Shown: positions 25,649-35,158, numbered from the stretch's first letter. The stretch: 64,000 bases of DNA from Schlesneria paludicola DSM 18645 (GCF_000255655.1 NZ_JH636434.1:2693719-2757718); one strand, 5' to 3'. Notes: generated from the sequence alone by a model not told the origin. Made by a program: numbers and translations.

Positions 25649-26581
25649 TTAACGCACGGGTCTTGAGTGCCCTATCGTTTGATCAAAGAACTTGACGTCG
25701 TCCGGGATCGTGATTTCGAGTTCGCTTTCGGCAATCGGCTCGTTCGTCCGCACTTCGCCGACAATCTCGGTCGACACTTGCTTCGTCCAAATTTTGGTAT
25801 CAGAACGACTGGATCGCCGACGATTAAAGTACCTCAATCGTGAGCTTTTCAGAAACCACGCCGTTCCCGGAATGATTTCTTGATACTCGCAGTCCTGAAC
25901 CCAGGCAACTCGCCCCCAAGCAGGATCTTCGCCCACAATCCGTGTTGGAAGGTAGTTCCGTGCCGGATCAAATTCGTAGCGAGTTCGCACAATCATGCCC
26001 GTATGGACATGCTCATCCGCGAGATCGAAGACCAGGCGTTCTGATCCATCGCATTCGATCGTCTCATGTCGCAAAAGTTGATGCAGGTTCAGTTCCTTCA
26101 GAAACTTCTGCTTCTGTCCTAGCACGCCGACATTCCGGGGGTCCATGTTGTCTTCGCCGAGATGTTCACGAAAGGTTCGCCGCGCCATCTTGAGGGCAGG
26201 AAACAGCACGGTGTAAACATCGTTCTGCATGGAAACCGACCATCTTTCGTTCTGTTCCTGGTGCAAACTCTCAATCCGCATATTACCCGACGCAAGGAGG
26301 AGATCTGATTCAACTGTCGACCGGGCTGGAGTCGTGAGATCAACACTTGTTGTGATCTGTTTGCAACGGAGCGAGGGAAGCTGCGAGTAGTTTTTTCGAA
26401 TGCTGCGGATCACAACATCCCGTAGCGCCTCGCCCGTGGGATCAACGGCCCGCAATTGAGGAGTTTCTTCCGACGAACAGGCAGACGGGGCAAAAGTTCC
26501 CTGCAGCAGACAGGCGACGACCATGAGTCCGATGCCGCATACGTGAGTCAGATCAGTACGGACCACGACTCTACTCGACAT
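25649..26581 (-). CDS. Secreted LolA-like protein
   Basis: This 310-residue protein has an N-terminal hydrophobic segment (VCGIGLMVVACLLQGTFAPS, about 14-33) that should act as a signal peptide. The rest resembles the outer-membrane lipoprotein-sorting (LolA-like) beta fold: a helix (SIRKNYSQLPSLRCKQITTS) and then paired strands with ESDLLLASGNMRIESLHQEQ and YEFDPARNYLPTRIVGEDPA. A comparable region forms the outer part of the sigma factor at 39043-41193 (AAYRQNYATIQSIRVEYRIR). The function is unknown in planctomycetes. Its ATG overlaps the end of the upstream TPR gene by 11 bases, so the two are cotranslated. Confidence 0.65.
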   Translation of the reverse strand: MSSRVVVRTDLTHVCGIGLMVVACLLQGTFAPSACSSEETPQLRAVDPTGEALRDVVIRSIRKNYSQLPSLRCKQITTSVDLTTPARSTVESDLLLASGNMRIESLHQEQNERWSVSMQNDVYTVLFPALKMARRTFREHLGEDNMDPRNVGVLGQKQKFLKELNLHQLLRHETIECDGSERLVFDLADEHVHTGMIVRTRYEFDPARNYLPTRIVGEDPAWGRVAWVQDCEYQEIIPGTAWFLKSSRLRYFNRRRSSRSDTKIWTKQVSTEIVGEVRTNEPIAESELEITIPDDVKFFDQTIGHSRPVR

Positions 26582-27206
26582 TGATCACCTCCGACAGAGG
26601 CTTCCCCTGGTGATCGATGGCATCGGGATAGCGTGTCTTTAGTTCTTCCATGAGCAATTTTGATTTTTCAGCCTGCTCACCGTCACGATAGTGCAGTGCC
26701 AACATCCATCGAGCGAAAGGTCCCACCTGAACACCATCGCCGTACCAGCAATCGCTAAAATCGGCGATCGCGCGATTGAGATACTCTTCCTTTTCAGCGC
26801 CCTTGCTCATCTGCCCCAGATAGAGCAGTGCACATCCAGTGCGATTCGCTTTGTCGTATTTCTGAATCAGTTCTTTCAGACTGTTCTTCCCTTCCTCCGT
26901 TTGCCATTTTTGGTTGGCAACCTGGTAGAGGCTCTCAATTTCACGGAGTTGCTTTTGCGAATAGACCTGGGCGTCTTTCTTCATCCGCTCGCGCGCTTTT
27001 CCGCGTTGGACGTCAACGCGTCCCTGAGCACGATCACCGTCAGTCTTGACGGCGTTGATCTTCTCAAGTTGCGAGACACGTTCTTTGAGTTCCGCAATCT
27101 GCTTCCGCAATTCTTCGATGACCTGGTCATCCGCAGCAGATGACACACGTCCCAAAGCCAGAACAAAAATCAACACGATGTAGGTCCGCAAGGCGATCGT
27201 TTTCAT
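26571..27206 (-). CDS. Secreted coiled-coil TPR protein
   Basis: This encodes 211 residues. The ATG at 27206 is preceded by AGGAGAGATC, an excellent ribosome site; the longer frame to 27281 is not needed. A signal peptide (KTIALRTYIVLIFVLALGRV, SSAA) is followed by a coiled coil (VIEELRKQIAELKERVSQLE, about 28-47) and TPR-like helices with CALLYLGQMSKGAEKEEYLN and GPFARWMLALHYRDGEQAEK. It resembles the YbgF/CpoB arrangement (trimerising coiled coil plus TPR), but is not close enough to use that name. It overlaps the downstream LolA-like gene, so both products probably act together in the periplasm. Confidence 0.7.
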   Translation of the reverse strand: MKTIALRTYIVLIFVLALGRVSSAADDQVIEELRKQIAELKERVSQLEKINAVKTDGDRAQGRVDVQRGKARERMKKDAQVYSQKQLREIESLYQVANQKWQTEEGKNSLKELIQKYDKANRTGCALLYLGQMSKGAEKEEYLNRAIADFSDCWYGDGVQVGPFARWMLALHYRDGEQAEKSKLLMEELKTRYPDAIDHQGKPLSEVINVE

Positions 27207-27468
27207 GATCTCTCCTGTCGTATCGAACTCGCGAATGGAACGGATGATGCCATCTGCCTCTGACCGGGCCTGATTGGTCATATCAGACTACCTCGCGTTT
27301 TCTCTCATTTCAACAAATCTGCGACATACTGTCTCTTTTTCCTTTGTCGAGATGTCGACAGACTTCCGTCGCGGCGATTGAATCGGAATTCAGAACGCAA
27401 CATCGTCACTGTTCGCGGAACCGAGAGGGAGACAGCCCCATTTTCACCGGCAGGAAGCTGTGCGGTGG

Positions 27469-29325
27469 TTACTTCGTCGGGGCCGCGTCGCCGTGTTTCC
27501 ATCGCAACAGGATCGACTTGATGCAATCAGCGGGGATTGCCATACAGCCGTGCTCGCCGACACGGGCAATGTTGATCCCGATGACACGGCCATCGAGATC
27601 GATCACGGGGCCACCACACTCGTCGAGCAGCAGTGGAATATCGTGCTCAAAGACGCACGGGAAATCATCCGCCCTCGAATTTCGATACCGCCCCCCCGCG
27701 CCAGGACATTCAACATAGGGAACCTCTTCCAGTGGCAGTTCCAGTTCGACGGGAAGATCGTTTCGCACCAGCCTGATCTGCAAAGTGTCGCCAGGTCGAA
27801 GTTGTTCGGCAGCCTGGTGAAGATCCCGCGTTTGATGAATCGGCTGATCGTTCGCGGTCAGAATGAGATCGCCAGATGTGATTCCCGCGCTGGCGGCAAA
27901 CCCTTTGACGCGTTTCACTCGCAAGCCACCACCTTCCAGAGAATCGCCAAGAACGCCGGGGGGTGCCGCCTTCGGATGATATGGCGCCGCCTTACGGATT
28001 ATCGACGGAAATGGGCCTTCGAGATTGCGTTGGGCCACGCTCACGATTCCAACACCAATCGAGCCCCCACGCGCGTCGGGAGCCGCCACGAATCGTCCCG
28101 ACGTTCTCACAGGTTGGTCGCTCAACTCAACCGCTCGCAGACCAGAGACCTCGACCTTGAGCAGCGCGAGATCCCACGCCGGATCGACTCGCACAACTCG
28201 CGCGGAAAGAACCTCGCCGTTGGTAAATCGGCAACATGCATCATCGGAAATTTCGCTCGCTTTCGTCAGAATCTGTCCATCGGTTCCAATCACGGTTCCG
28301 TACGCGACACGGCGTTCCCCGCGCAAGACTTCCACGAGCATTCCTGACGATGGCTCAGTCAGAGAATTCCACGCCCCTCGCGTTTTTTCGCCCTGTGACC
28401 ACTCGGCCGCGGGCAGAATCTGCGCATCCACCTTGCCGGAGAGTTCGATCCTTCGCTGGGAATTCAATGCGCGGAACTCTGGCAAGTCGGGAACATAGAT
28501 GCCCTGCTCTGGCTTATCGCCACGCGGGGGATTCAGCAGCGTCGGCATCAGCCGTTCGATTGTCGAGACACTCGTGTAACACATGAGGCCGCCTGACCGG
28601 GCAGGCTGAACCCAACTCGCGTTTTGAGGATTCGCGGAACTCTCGACAATTCCAATCACGTCCCCATCGAGATTCAACAAAGGACCGCCAGAGTCGCCCG
28701 CGAAGATCCGACAATCGGCAACGAGATCCACCGATTCCCCGAGATAAATGACGCGTCCCAAGCGAGCCACCGCACCTCGACCGGGGCGATAGCCAAAAGG
28801 GTGACCGAGCTTTAGTACCCAATCTCCTTGAGCAACACTGTTCGGCTTAGCAAGTTTTAGATGGGGATACTCGCCCGGTTCACGGATTCGGAGCAGAGAC
28901 AGGTCGCGAACAGGGTCGGCCCCCAAGAGTTCAGCCTTCAGCTGACGACCGTCTTGAAGAATGATGTCGGTCTCATCCCCGGGATTACGCCAGACGGCCA
29001 GTCCCCCCTGATGTGACACATGCCACTGCGACAAGACCAAACCATCGGCACTGATGATCACTCCTGAAGCACACCAGGCGGCAAAATGATCTCCACGATC
29101 GATCTGGAACGCCTTGGGATAAGGGCCATCGACGGCCACGATGGCCGGAAGAACGTTTTGAATGGTCTGCTGGGCGCGAAACTCACGTTCCTTCATTTTC
29201 GCGATCGGCCTGGACGGTTCGTTTCCACCAGCCACGGCATCCGACTCGGCACGGACTAGTTTGCCACCACAGGCCGCCGTGACGACGATCGCAACAATGA
29301 TTTGCCAGACGCGCGGCGTTGTCAT
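27469..29325 (-). CDS. Tandem trypsin-like protease with PDZ domain
   Basis: This encodes 618 residues with a signal peptide (TPRVWQIIVAIVVTAACGGK). The first trypsin-like domain (about 50-260) has an intact HtrA-type triad: His102 in SQWHVSH, Asp141 in DPVRDLSLL and Ser212 in GDSGGPLL. A second, degenerate domain spans about 325-605. Its His site is lost (QILTKASEI), an Asp region remains (DPAWDLALLKV) and the Ser motif reads DECGGPVIDL, with Cys for Ser. A PDZ domain (about 466-536, including GITSGDLILTANDQP) is inserted inside the second domain. The ATG overlaps the TGA of the upstream sigma factor gene (ATGA), which indicates coupled translation. Likely an envelope quality-control or signalling protease. 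Confidence 0.85.
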   Translation of the reverse strand: MTTPRVWQIIVAIVVTAACGGKLVRAESDAVAGGNEPSRPIAKMKEREFRAQQTIQNVLPAIVAVDGPYPKAFQIDRGDHFAAWCASGVIISADGLVLSQWHVSHQGGLAVWRNPGDETDIILQDGRQLKAELLGADPVRDLSLLRIREPGEYPHLKLAKPNSVAQGDWVLKLGHPFGYRPGRGAVARLGRVIYLGESVDLVADCRIFAGDSGGPLLNLDGDVIGIVESSANPQNASWVQPARSGGLMCYTSVSTIERLMPTLLNPPRGDKPEQGIYVPDLPEFRALNSQRRIELSGKVDAQILPAAEWSQGEKTRGAWNSLTEPSSGMLVEVLRGERRVAYGTVIGTDGQILTKASEISDDACCRFTNGEVLSARVVRVDPAWDLALLKVEVSGLRAVELSDQPVRTSGRFVAAPDARGGSIGVGIVSVAQRNLEGPFPSIIRKAAPYHPKAAPPGVLGDSLEGGGLRVKRVKGFAASAGITSGDLILTANDQPIHQTRDLHQAAEQLRPGDTLQIRLVRNDLPVELELPLEEVPYVECPGAGGRYRNSRADDFPCVFEHDIPLLLDECGGPVIDLDGRVIGINIARVGEHGCMAIPADCIKSILLRWKHGDAAPTK

Positions 29326-31088
29326 TTTGCGACCTTTCCCAAGGCTTTCCATTCCGACGCGGTCGAGTACCGGAAGACATCCGAACTTGGATTGTAGACT
29401 TCACCATCGGCACGCTCGGCCATGAAGCGGACGATTCGTTTGTCCGTACGTTTGAGATCCAGGAAATAGCAGGACCCATCACAACTGGCGACATAGGCAC
29501 AGCCGGGAAACTGACTTCCAAAGGTCGGAGATTTGCTGTTCGCTGAAGGATGAATCAGGAACCGGGCCGTCGACGGACCGGCCGCGATCCAGGGCCCCAG
29601 CTTTTCTTGAATCTGCCCGAGGGCGAGTGTCGCCGATGTCCCGTCGGGGAAGTCGGAAATCTTCAGTGGTTTCGAAGGATTCAGCGGAAAGGCGCCGTTG
29701 TCGGAATCGGCAGTCCCCCGAACAAACGCAATGTGAGACATCGCGTAGCCCTTTTGATTGCGAAGCGGTGCTCCGCTCGGCAAGACAAACTCGGTGACAA
29801 GCGTCTTTGCCGCCACGGCGTTTGCAGGATCATCCCAGGATTTTCCCAGATCGATCTGATTGAACAGTTTCCGCGCCGCATCGTTATCGGCATGCCATTT
29901 CTGCCATGCAGGGTGGTCTTCGGGCAGGAATGACGGACGGACTCCGAGATACGGGAGCAGCAATACCAGTCCACTCAGACGTTTTTCCGCAGCCAGTTTC
30001 GGATTGGGAACACTCGCCGGCGGGAACGTCTTTTTTGCATCGAGATACGCGTGAACGGCAAAGATGACCGCACGCAGATGACGTAGCGAGATTTCGTCAA
30101 TCTCGGCCTCGTCAAGACCCGCCCAATGGGGGGCGTTGTCATGCGCGGCATTCGACGGTGATTTTTGAGGCAGGCGGGAGTTTGCTTCCGACGGTTTGGG
30201 CCCCGCTTGAGCGACTTGAGCCACCACCGTGTCGGCCGGCGGGGCGGCAAACATCGCACGCACCATCACGGCCGATCCTCCCACCACGAAACCTGCCGTA
30301 CACGCCAAGACAACCACCATCTTCAGTTTTTCAAGCAGCATGGCGTGGATCGCTCCTTGGGACAGTTGAATGGCATTCGCAGTCAATTCGGTCCCTGAAA
30401 TCAAGGTTCCAGAGACGAACTGCATTCCGGCAGTCATCGTTGCGGCGGCGAGCGCGGCGGGAACCTGCGCCGTCGCCTGTTGCGCCAACAGGGTCGTCAG
30501 GGCAGCCGCTGGCAGGATCACACCCCGCTTTTTGAGTCGAAGCTGCAGCATGTCGCGTGCACGTTCGAGTCGCCCCTTGACCGATCCAACAGACCAGCCA
30601 AGCCGCCGGGCCACGTCTTCTTTCAGCTCGCCTTCAACCGCACACAGGATGAGCGGGACACGAAACCGTTCCGGCATTTGTGCGATCTCGTCATGAATCA
30701 GACTCAGTGTTTCCTCGTTGGGCAGCATGACGGCGGGATCCGTCGCTCCCGGATCGGTCGAAATCATCTCGAGTGGCCTCGATTCTTGTCGCAAGGTTCG
30801 CAGTGACTGCGCTCTGGCTCGCTTCGCGATGCGGCAGGCGATTCCATGCAGCCATGCACCAAGCGATGCGGGCTTGCCAATCGATCGCGCCTTGTTCAGC
30901 AGCACCAGAAACGTTGCCTGAAAGGCATCGTCCGCGGCGTGCGGATTTCGCAGAATGCTCCGGCAGACTCCCATCACCATCGGACCGTGTCGCACGATGA
31001 TGGCATTCATCGCGCGATGATCCCGTTGATGGATGAACGTGCGAACCAGATCCTCATCACTTCGGACGTCTTGATTCTCCGGACTCAT
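29322..31088 (-). CDS. Membrane-tethered ECF sigma factor with DUF1559-like outer domain
   Basis: This encodes 588 residues from the ATG at 31088. Residues about 10-85 form sigma region 2 (RTFIHQRDHRAMNAIIVRHG, DAFQATFLVLLNKARSI) and about 125-185 region 4 (MPERFRVPLILCAVEGELKE, LGWSVGSVKGRLERARDMLQ). An Ala-rich linker leads to a transmembrane helix (LLEKLKMVVVLACTAGFVVG, about 250-277). The outside part (about 330-588) is DUF1559-like (RHLRAVIFAVHAYLDAKKTF with PPAS, and DFPDGTSATLALGQIQEKLG). A classical separate anti-sigma factor is not seen next to it, so the fused part may play that role. The ribosome site is poor. It is coupled by ATGA to the protease gene, and it follows blaI and the M56 gene on the same strand. 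Confidence 0.82.
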   Translation of the reverse strand: MSPENQDVRSDEDLVRTFIHQRDHRAMNAIIVRHGPMVMGVCRSILRNPHAADDAFQATFLVLLNKARSIGKPASLGAWLHGIACRIAKRARAQSLRTLRQESRPLEMISTDPGATDPAVMLPNEETLSLIHDEIAQMPERFRVPLILCAVEGELKEDVARRLGWSVGSVKGRLERARDMLQLRLKKRGVILPAAALTTLLAQQATAQVPAALAAATMTAGMQFVSGTLISGTELTANAIQLSQGAIHAMLLEKLKMVVVLACTAGFVVGGSAVMVRAMFAAPPADTVVAQVAQAGPKPSEANSRLPQKSPSNAAHDNAPHWAGLDEAEIDEISLRHLRAVIFAVHAYLDAKKTFPPASVPNPKLAAEKRLSGLVLLLPYLGVRPSFLPEDHPAWQKWHADNDAARKLFNQIDLGKSWDDPANAVAAKTLVTEFVLPSGAPLRNQKGYAMSHIAFVRGTADSDNGAFPLNPSKPLKISDFPDGTSATLALGQIQEKLGPWIAAGPSTARFLIHPSANSKSPTFGSQFPGCAYVASCDGSCYFLDLKRTDKRIVRFMAERADGEVYNPSSDVFRYSTASEWKALGKVAK

Positions 31089-31380
31089 ATCCTGTTTCAC
31101 CAAGGTGGCATAAAGGGCACTTTTTGTCGCTCGATCTCGTCGGCACACCGGCAAGAGCCTGATCGTGTCACGATGGCCGACAAAGTCATAGTGCGTTCAC
31201 CCGGATCAACGGCACGGTTTTTCTTTCAACAACAATGAAAGCGAGGTGAAACTCGACAATTCTGCGATGAAATGACATCCACCAGGTCGTTCTGGGAGGT
31301 CTCCAAGACAAAAACTGTCACGCATCGGACAGCAACATTTCAGAGATGCCGCCCAATGCGTTGCCCCCAAGTACATGCGG

Positions 31381-34053
31381 TCACTCGGCCTCATCGGATC
31401 GCTTCAGTTCAAAGTTGATCTCCGTTTCGCCTTCTTGAAATGGCGTCGACTTGCTTACGGCGGCTTCATAGCCATCGGCACGAACTCGATAGGTATAACG
31501 TCCTTGGCTTGGCGTCATTGTGATCGTGGCTCGATACCTTCCCGCTTTGCCGATGGTGCCCTCAGACGGAGCCCAATAAAGCCCATCCGCGTACCCACCC
31601 ACGTTTTCGAACGCCTTTTCAAAGACAAAATTCTCGATCGGCTGTTTCGTCACTGCATCAATGACAGAGCCAACGAGGACCTGTGGTCGCGTCATGACAA
31701 TCGTTTCATCGTTTCCATTGAGATCGAATTTGATCTTCCGATTGATAACCCTGGCGAATCCTTTCGCCTCGACATCAAATTCGATGACATCCCCTGGCGG
31801 CGCATCGGTCCACTGGTAAAGCCCATTCTCGTCGGTTCGCTCAGGGAGTCCGTGACTTTGTAACGTTGAAAGAGCATCCGTGTTGCGCCAACTTTTGTAA
31901 TTGATCCAGGCATTCTGTACTGGCCGGCCCTCTCCGTCGACGACTCGGAATGACAGCGTGACACCTGGACTTAGCGTGAAGTCGACGATCCGTTGTTTCT
32001 CAGTGGAATTCGCGAGTGGCCGTCGGCCGAACCCTGGAACTTTTTCGAAGACGGGTTGATATCCAGGTTTCACAATCGAGATCGTCAGTGCGATTTCACT
32101 TTGTGTGTCCCGAATATATTGTGATTGCGAGACCGCTCGAAATCGATACTGGCCATCCTGATCTGTGATCTGAATCGGGTGACTGTGATGCCCATTCAAT
32201 TCACAGAGCACCAGCGCCGCACCCGCCACCGGCTTCCCGTCTTCATCAACCACTCGACCGCTGATGTCAAAGATAGGCCTTAACTTCCATGTATGTTTGA
32301 ACTGCCGCAACTGATCCATCTGGTGGTCAACACTGTAGTTATTTGCATTCGTTGCGAAATCGGGATGAGTCACACTGAAAGTAGTGCTTGTCGTTCCAGG
32401 TGGAACCAAGTCACACCGCCATTTTCCGTCTTTGTCAGTGACGTACGTCTCTCCGTTGAAGCTCGACTCTGCACGACGCAGCAACCCTGCTCGATGATCA
32501 CCGGCCGAGAAACGTACCGTCGCTCCTTCGAGTGGCTGACCATTTGGGTTAAGCACGACGCCACCCACCGATGTACTCTTTGACATCTGAAAGGTGAATT
32601 CTTCGGGCAGGGGATCTTCTGAATCCTGTCCTCGGCGTCCCCAGAACGCTCGCATGGGGGCATAGCCAGGCGCGCGAGCATACAGATAGAGATACCTGGG
32701 ATGTCGATTCGGAAACGTCAGCGTGTACTGGCCGTCCGCGTCACCGACATGCCATTCCGCGTCCGCCAGGTCTCCTGTCCGAGCCATCCCAATCCGGGGA
32801 CTCGCAATGGGCTGACCGTCTTCATCAATGATCTGAACTCGTACTTCCCAGTTCGATTTCCCATCATCAACAATGTCATCGGCCGCCGCCGCAATACGCT
32901 CAGTCCGCATGAGCGGGACGAATGGAATTCCTGCCAGGCTCATGCCGATTGCAGTCACCATCATCGCCGTTGCCACGTTCAGCCGCAGCGTGATCGCACG
33001 ATCGGAATCGGTCAAACGTGTGATCCGTTGTTCGATGGCGTCAAAATCATCGAAGAGTGGCGCCACCAAAGGAAGACGCACAGCACGGACGCTTGACCAC
33101 TCGGCGACTTTCACAATGGCATGCGCCAACGGCCGCCCGTCGCCCCAGTGCTTCACGACATGGTCATCGCAGATCTGCTCCCGCAGAACGTGGATTCGCC
33201 CGTTGAGCCTTCGAACGAACAGATTCCACCACAAGACGATTTCCGTCATCTGCTGAAAGAACGCAAATAACGTGTCGTGGCGGTGTATGTGGGCCGCTTC
33301 ATGCGCCAGCACGTAGACCAATTGGGTCTCATCAAGGGTTTCCACCACTCCCTCAGGAACCACGATCGCACATCGCCACCATCCAAGCGTCAATGGAGCC
33401 GGTGCGAGGCGCGATTCGTAGATCGGTGTTGTTTCGCTCAGGCCCGATGCCGCAAGTGCCGTTTTGGCCGCCGCTAACAGGCGAGGATTCGTTGCAGGTT
33501 TCAGCGTCCGTCTCAGATGTTGCACGACGAGCAAACCCCGCGCAAGCTGGAGCGTCAGGTAGAACATTCCAGCGCACCAGATCAGTATGAGCCAGACACC
33601 GACATCGGAAGCGTCCCAGTTCTTCAACCATTTCCAGCCTGGAACAGGCGTTTGAGTCCCTGCTGGTGAAGTGGCGAGACGAGCTTGAGACAGAGCGCCG
33701 GAGGAATTCGGAGTCGACTCTGCAGAAACGAGACCCGTGTCACGAGGCAACGCATCCGCCAACTTGATTTGTTGCGTTGCGGGAGTTTTCACAGGCAGGG
33801 CCATCGCGCTGCGCGATGTGTCGCCTTGACGGACAGTCAACAAGCCAAGATCTCGAGTACTCGCGAGCCAACTGGGAAGCGGAGTCGCGACTGTCAGCAT
33901 CAAGGTCACGGTCAGCACGCCATGCCGGATTGGCAATGACATGCGACGCACCAGGTGGCTCAAAAGCAATCCCGCCCCTGCAACGACGATCGACGCCACC
34001 ACAATATTCAACAGCAGCACGCCCGAACCCGATTTCAACGAATCGATGTGCAT
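31381..34053 (-). CDS. BlaR1/M56-type membrane peptidase with regulatory-like repeats
   Basis: This encodes 890 residues from the ATG at 34053 (AGGAA upstream). The N-terminal 400 residues are a multi-spanning M56 peptidase: membrane segments near 10-35, 42-60, 150-175 and a later one around 360-385, with zinc motif HEAAH (251-255) in LVYVLAHEAAHIHRHD and a further acidic site in REQICDDHV. C-terminal to this are four or five carboxypeptidase-regulatory-like beta-sandwich units (for example VGGVVLNPNGQPLEGATVRF and ISGRVVDEDGKPVAGAALVL). BlaR1-type proteins transmit an outside signal by cleaving the BlaI repressor; here the penicillin-binding sensor is replaced by these beta units. It lies 10 bases after blaI. 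Confidence 0.88.
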   Translation of the reverse strand: MHIDSLKSGSGVLLLNIVVASIVVAGAGLLLSHLVRRMSLPIRHGVLTVTLMLTVATPLPSWLASTRDLGLLTVRQGDTSRSAMALPVKTPATQQIKLADALPRDTGLVSAESTPNSSGALSQARLATSPAGTQTPVPGWKWLKNWDASDVGVWLILIWCAGMFYLTLQLARGLLVVQHLRRTLKPATNPRLLAAAKTALAASGLSETTPIYESRLAPAPLTLGWWRCAIVVPEGVVETLDETQLVYVLAHEAAHIHRHDTLFAFFQQMTEIVLWWNLFVRRLNGRIHVLREQICDDHVVKHWGDGRPLAHAIVKVAEWSSVRAVRLPLVAPLFDDFDAIEQRITRLTDSDRAITLRLNVATAMMVTAIGMSLAGIPFVPLMRTERIAAAADDIVDDGKSNWEVRVQIIDEDGQPIASPRIGMARTGDLADAEWHVGDADGQYTLTFPNRHPRYLYLYARAPGYAPMRAFWGRRGQDSEDPLPEEFTFQMSKSTSVGGVVLNPNGQPLEGATVRFSAGDHRAGLLRRAESSFNGETYVTDKDGKWRCDLVPPGTTSTTFSVTHPDFATNANNYSVDHQMDQLRQFKHTWKLRPIFDISGRVVDEDGKPVAGAALVLCELNGHHSHPIQITDQDGQYRFRAVSQSQYIRDTQSEIALTISIVKPGYQPVFEKVPGFGRRPLANSTEKQRIVDFTLSPGVTLSFRVVDGEGRPVQNAWINYKSWRNTDALSTLQSHGLPERTDENGLYQWTDAPPGDVIEFDVEAKGFARVINRKIKFDLNGNDETIVMTRPQVLVGSVIDAVTKQPIENFVFEKAFENVGGYADGLYWAPSEGTIGKAGRYRATITMTPSQGRYTYRVRADGYEAAVSKSTPFQEGETEINFELKRSDEAE

Positions 34054-34063
34054 CGAGTGATTC

Positions 34064-34465
34064 CTATTGTTTTGGTTTGCGTGGAGACGATCCCGAATCA
34101 AGCAGTTTTCGCAGCCGCTGAACTTCGTCGGGTTTCAACTTCTTCGAACCGAGAAGGCTCGACACAAGGTCGGCCGCGGAACCACCAAAAAACGCTTCGA
34201 CAAACTGTTCAGCCACACTTCGCGTCGCGACTTCGCGAGCGAACGCGGCGACATAACGAAAGCCGTCATCGTGCTTCTTACGATGCAGCCATCCCCGCTT
34301 TTCCAAGCGATCGACTTGATTCAAGACGGTCGTTCGCGTCACTTCACGCTGTGTCGTGATCGCGTCCCAAATCTCCGTGACCGTCGACCCCGTCTGCGGA
34401 CCGCTCCAGATCACCTCCAGAATCTCAAGTTGGGCAGCAGTCAACGTGCCCTCCGGCTTCGCCAT
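34064..34465 (-). CDS. blaI: BlaI/MecI-family repressor
   Basis: This 133-residue winged-helix repressor starts at the ATG at 34465, with GGAGGT five bases upstream; the longer frame to 34528 would overlap the operator. Residues about 8-75 are the DNA-binding winged helix (LTAAQLEILEVIWSGPQTGS, TVTEIWDAITTQREVTRTTV, LNQVDRLEKRGWLHRKKHDD). The C-terminal helices (SVAEQFVEAFFGGSAADLVS) make the dimer and carry the usual cleavage region. It should repress itself and the downstream M56, sigma factor and protease genes until the M56 peptidase inactivates it. BlaI proteins without beta-lactamases nearby are common in this phylum. Confidence 0.93.
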   Translation of the reverse strand: MAKPEGTLTAAQLEILEVIWSGPQTGSTVTEIWDAITTQREVTRTTVLNQVDRLEKRGWLHRKKHDDGFRYVAAFAREVATRSVAEQFVEAFFGGSAADLVSSLLGSKKLKPDEVQRLRKLLDSGSSPRKPKQ

Positions 34466-34495
34466 TTTTGACCTCCGATCCATCTCATCACTCAA

Positions 34496-34535
34496 ACGAC
34501 GCGTGTCGTCAGTGTAGTCAAACGACACACGTCGT
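34496..34535. promoter_or_regulatory. Paired palindromic BlaI operators
   Basis: Two sites of identical form, ACGAC-GCGT-GTCGT (34496-34509) and ACGAC-ACAC-GTCGT (34522-34535), have centres 26 bases apart, just upstream of the blaI start. Their arms are perfect. Such paired dyads are how BlaI-type dimers bind. Confidence 0.7.
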
Positions 34536-35158
34536 CAAGCATGAATTTCGGATCGATTGGTGCAACAAGGACCTGATCCGCGCCCCAGCAACACAGTCGA
34601 ATCGTCTTGCATATCGTGTATATCAACCTCGAGCATCGTTGCCGCCGAGAATGCCGGGGAGGGTCCTAGCGAGCCCGAGAAACTCGATGAACGCCCTGTG
34701 TGGCCCGCCTGCTCTTCTTCGCTCGAAGCGTACGCCTTGCCGAGGAAAAGCCAGCCGTTCGCGCCGTTTCTGACAGTCAAACTTGTGGATGTCGCTGGGA
34801 GGCGAAATGACTAGCCTCACGAGAGGAATCAATGGATCAAGGCGAAGACGTATGCGACAGTACGGAGGACATCGTCCCTCCACCACGCGATCCAATATTC
34901 AAACGACGAAAGCAGCAACGCGATCGGCAAAGTCGACGAAATCGACTTGATCGGCAAACTTGAACACCTGAACGCCGCTCGACCGTCATTTGCTCAATGC
35001 CGTGAGTGGATTCAAGACAAACAAGCTTGCGGATTGTGCAAGCTTGTACACACTGAACTAATGAACTCAATCGGAACGCCACATCGGATCGAAAAGTCTC
35101 CTGATCGGAACTTTTCAACCAGTCTTGATAGCCCATCGGACTGGCAAAGGAATGCCAG
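34536..35158. other. Intergenic region upstream of secreted repeat protein
   Basis: No gene is supported. A perfect 10-base-stem hairpin lies at 35021-35047 (ACAAGCTTGC / GCAAGCTTGT, 7-base loop). The ribosome site AAAGGAA for the next gene is at 35146-35152. Confidence 0.45.
35021..35047. repeat. Perfect hairpin upstream of 35159 gene
   Basis: ACAAGCTTGC pairs with GCAAGCTTGT across GGATTGT. There is no T-run after it. It lies 112 bases before the start of the next gene, so it may be part of its leader or an operator. Confidence 0.5.

Noticed and set aside
27460..28347. A 295-codon plus-strand open frame opposite the protease gene
   Set aside because: It mirrors the protease coding sequence and shows no domain.
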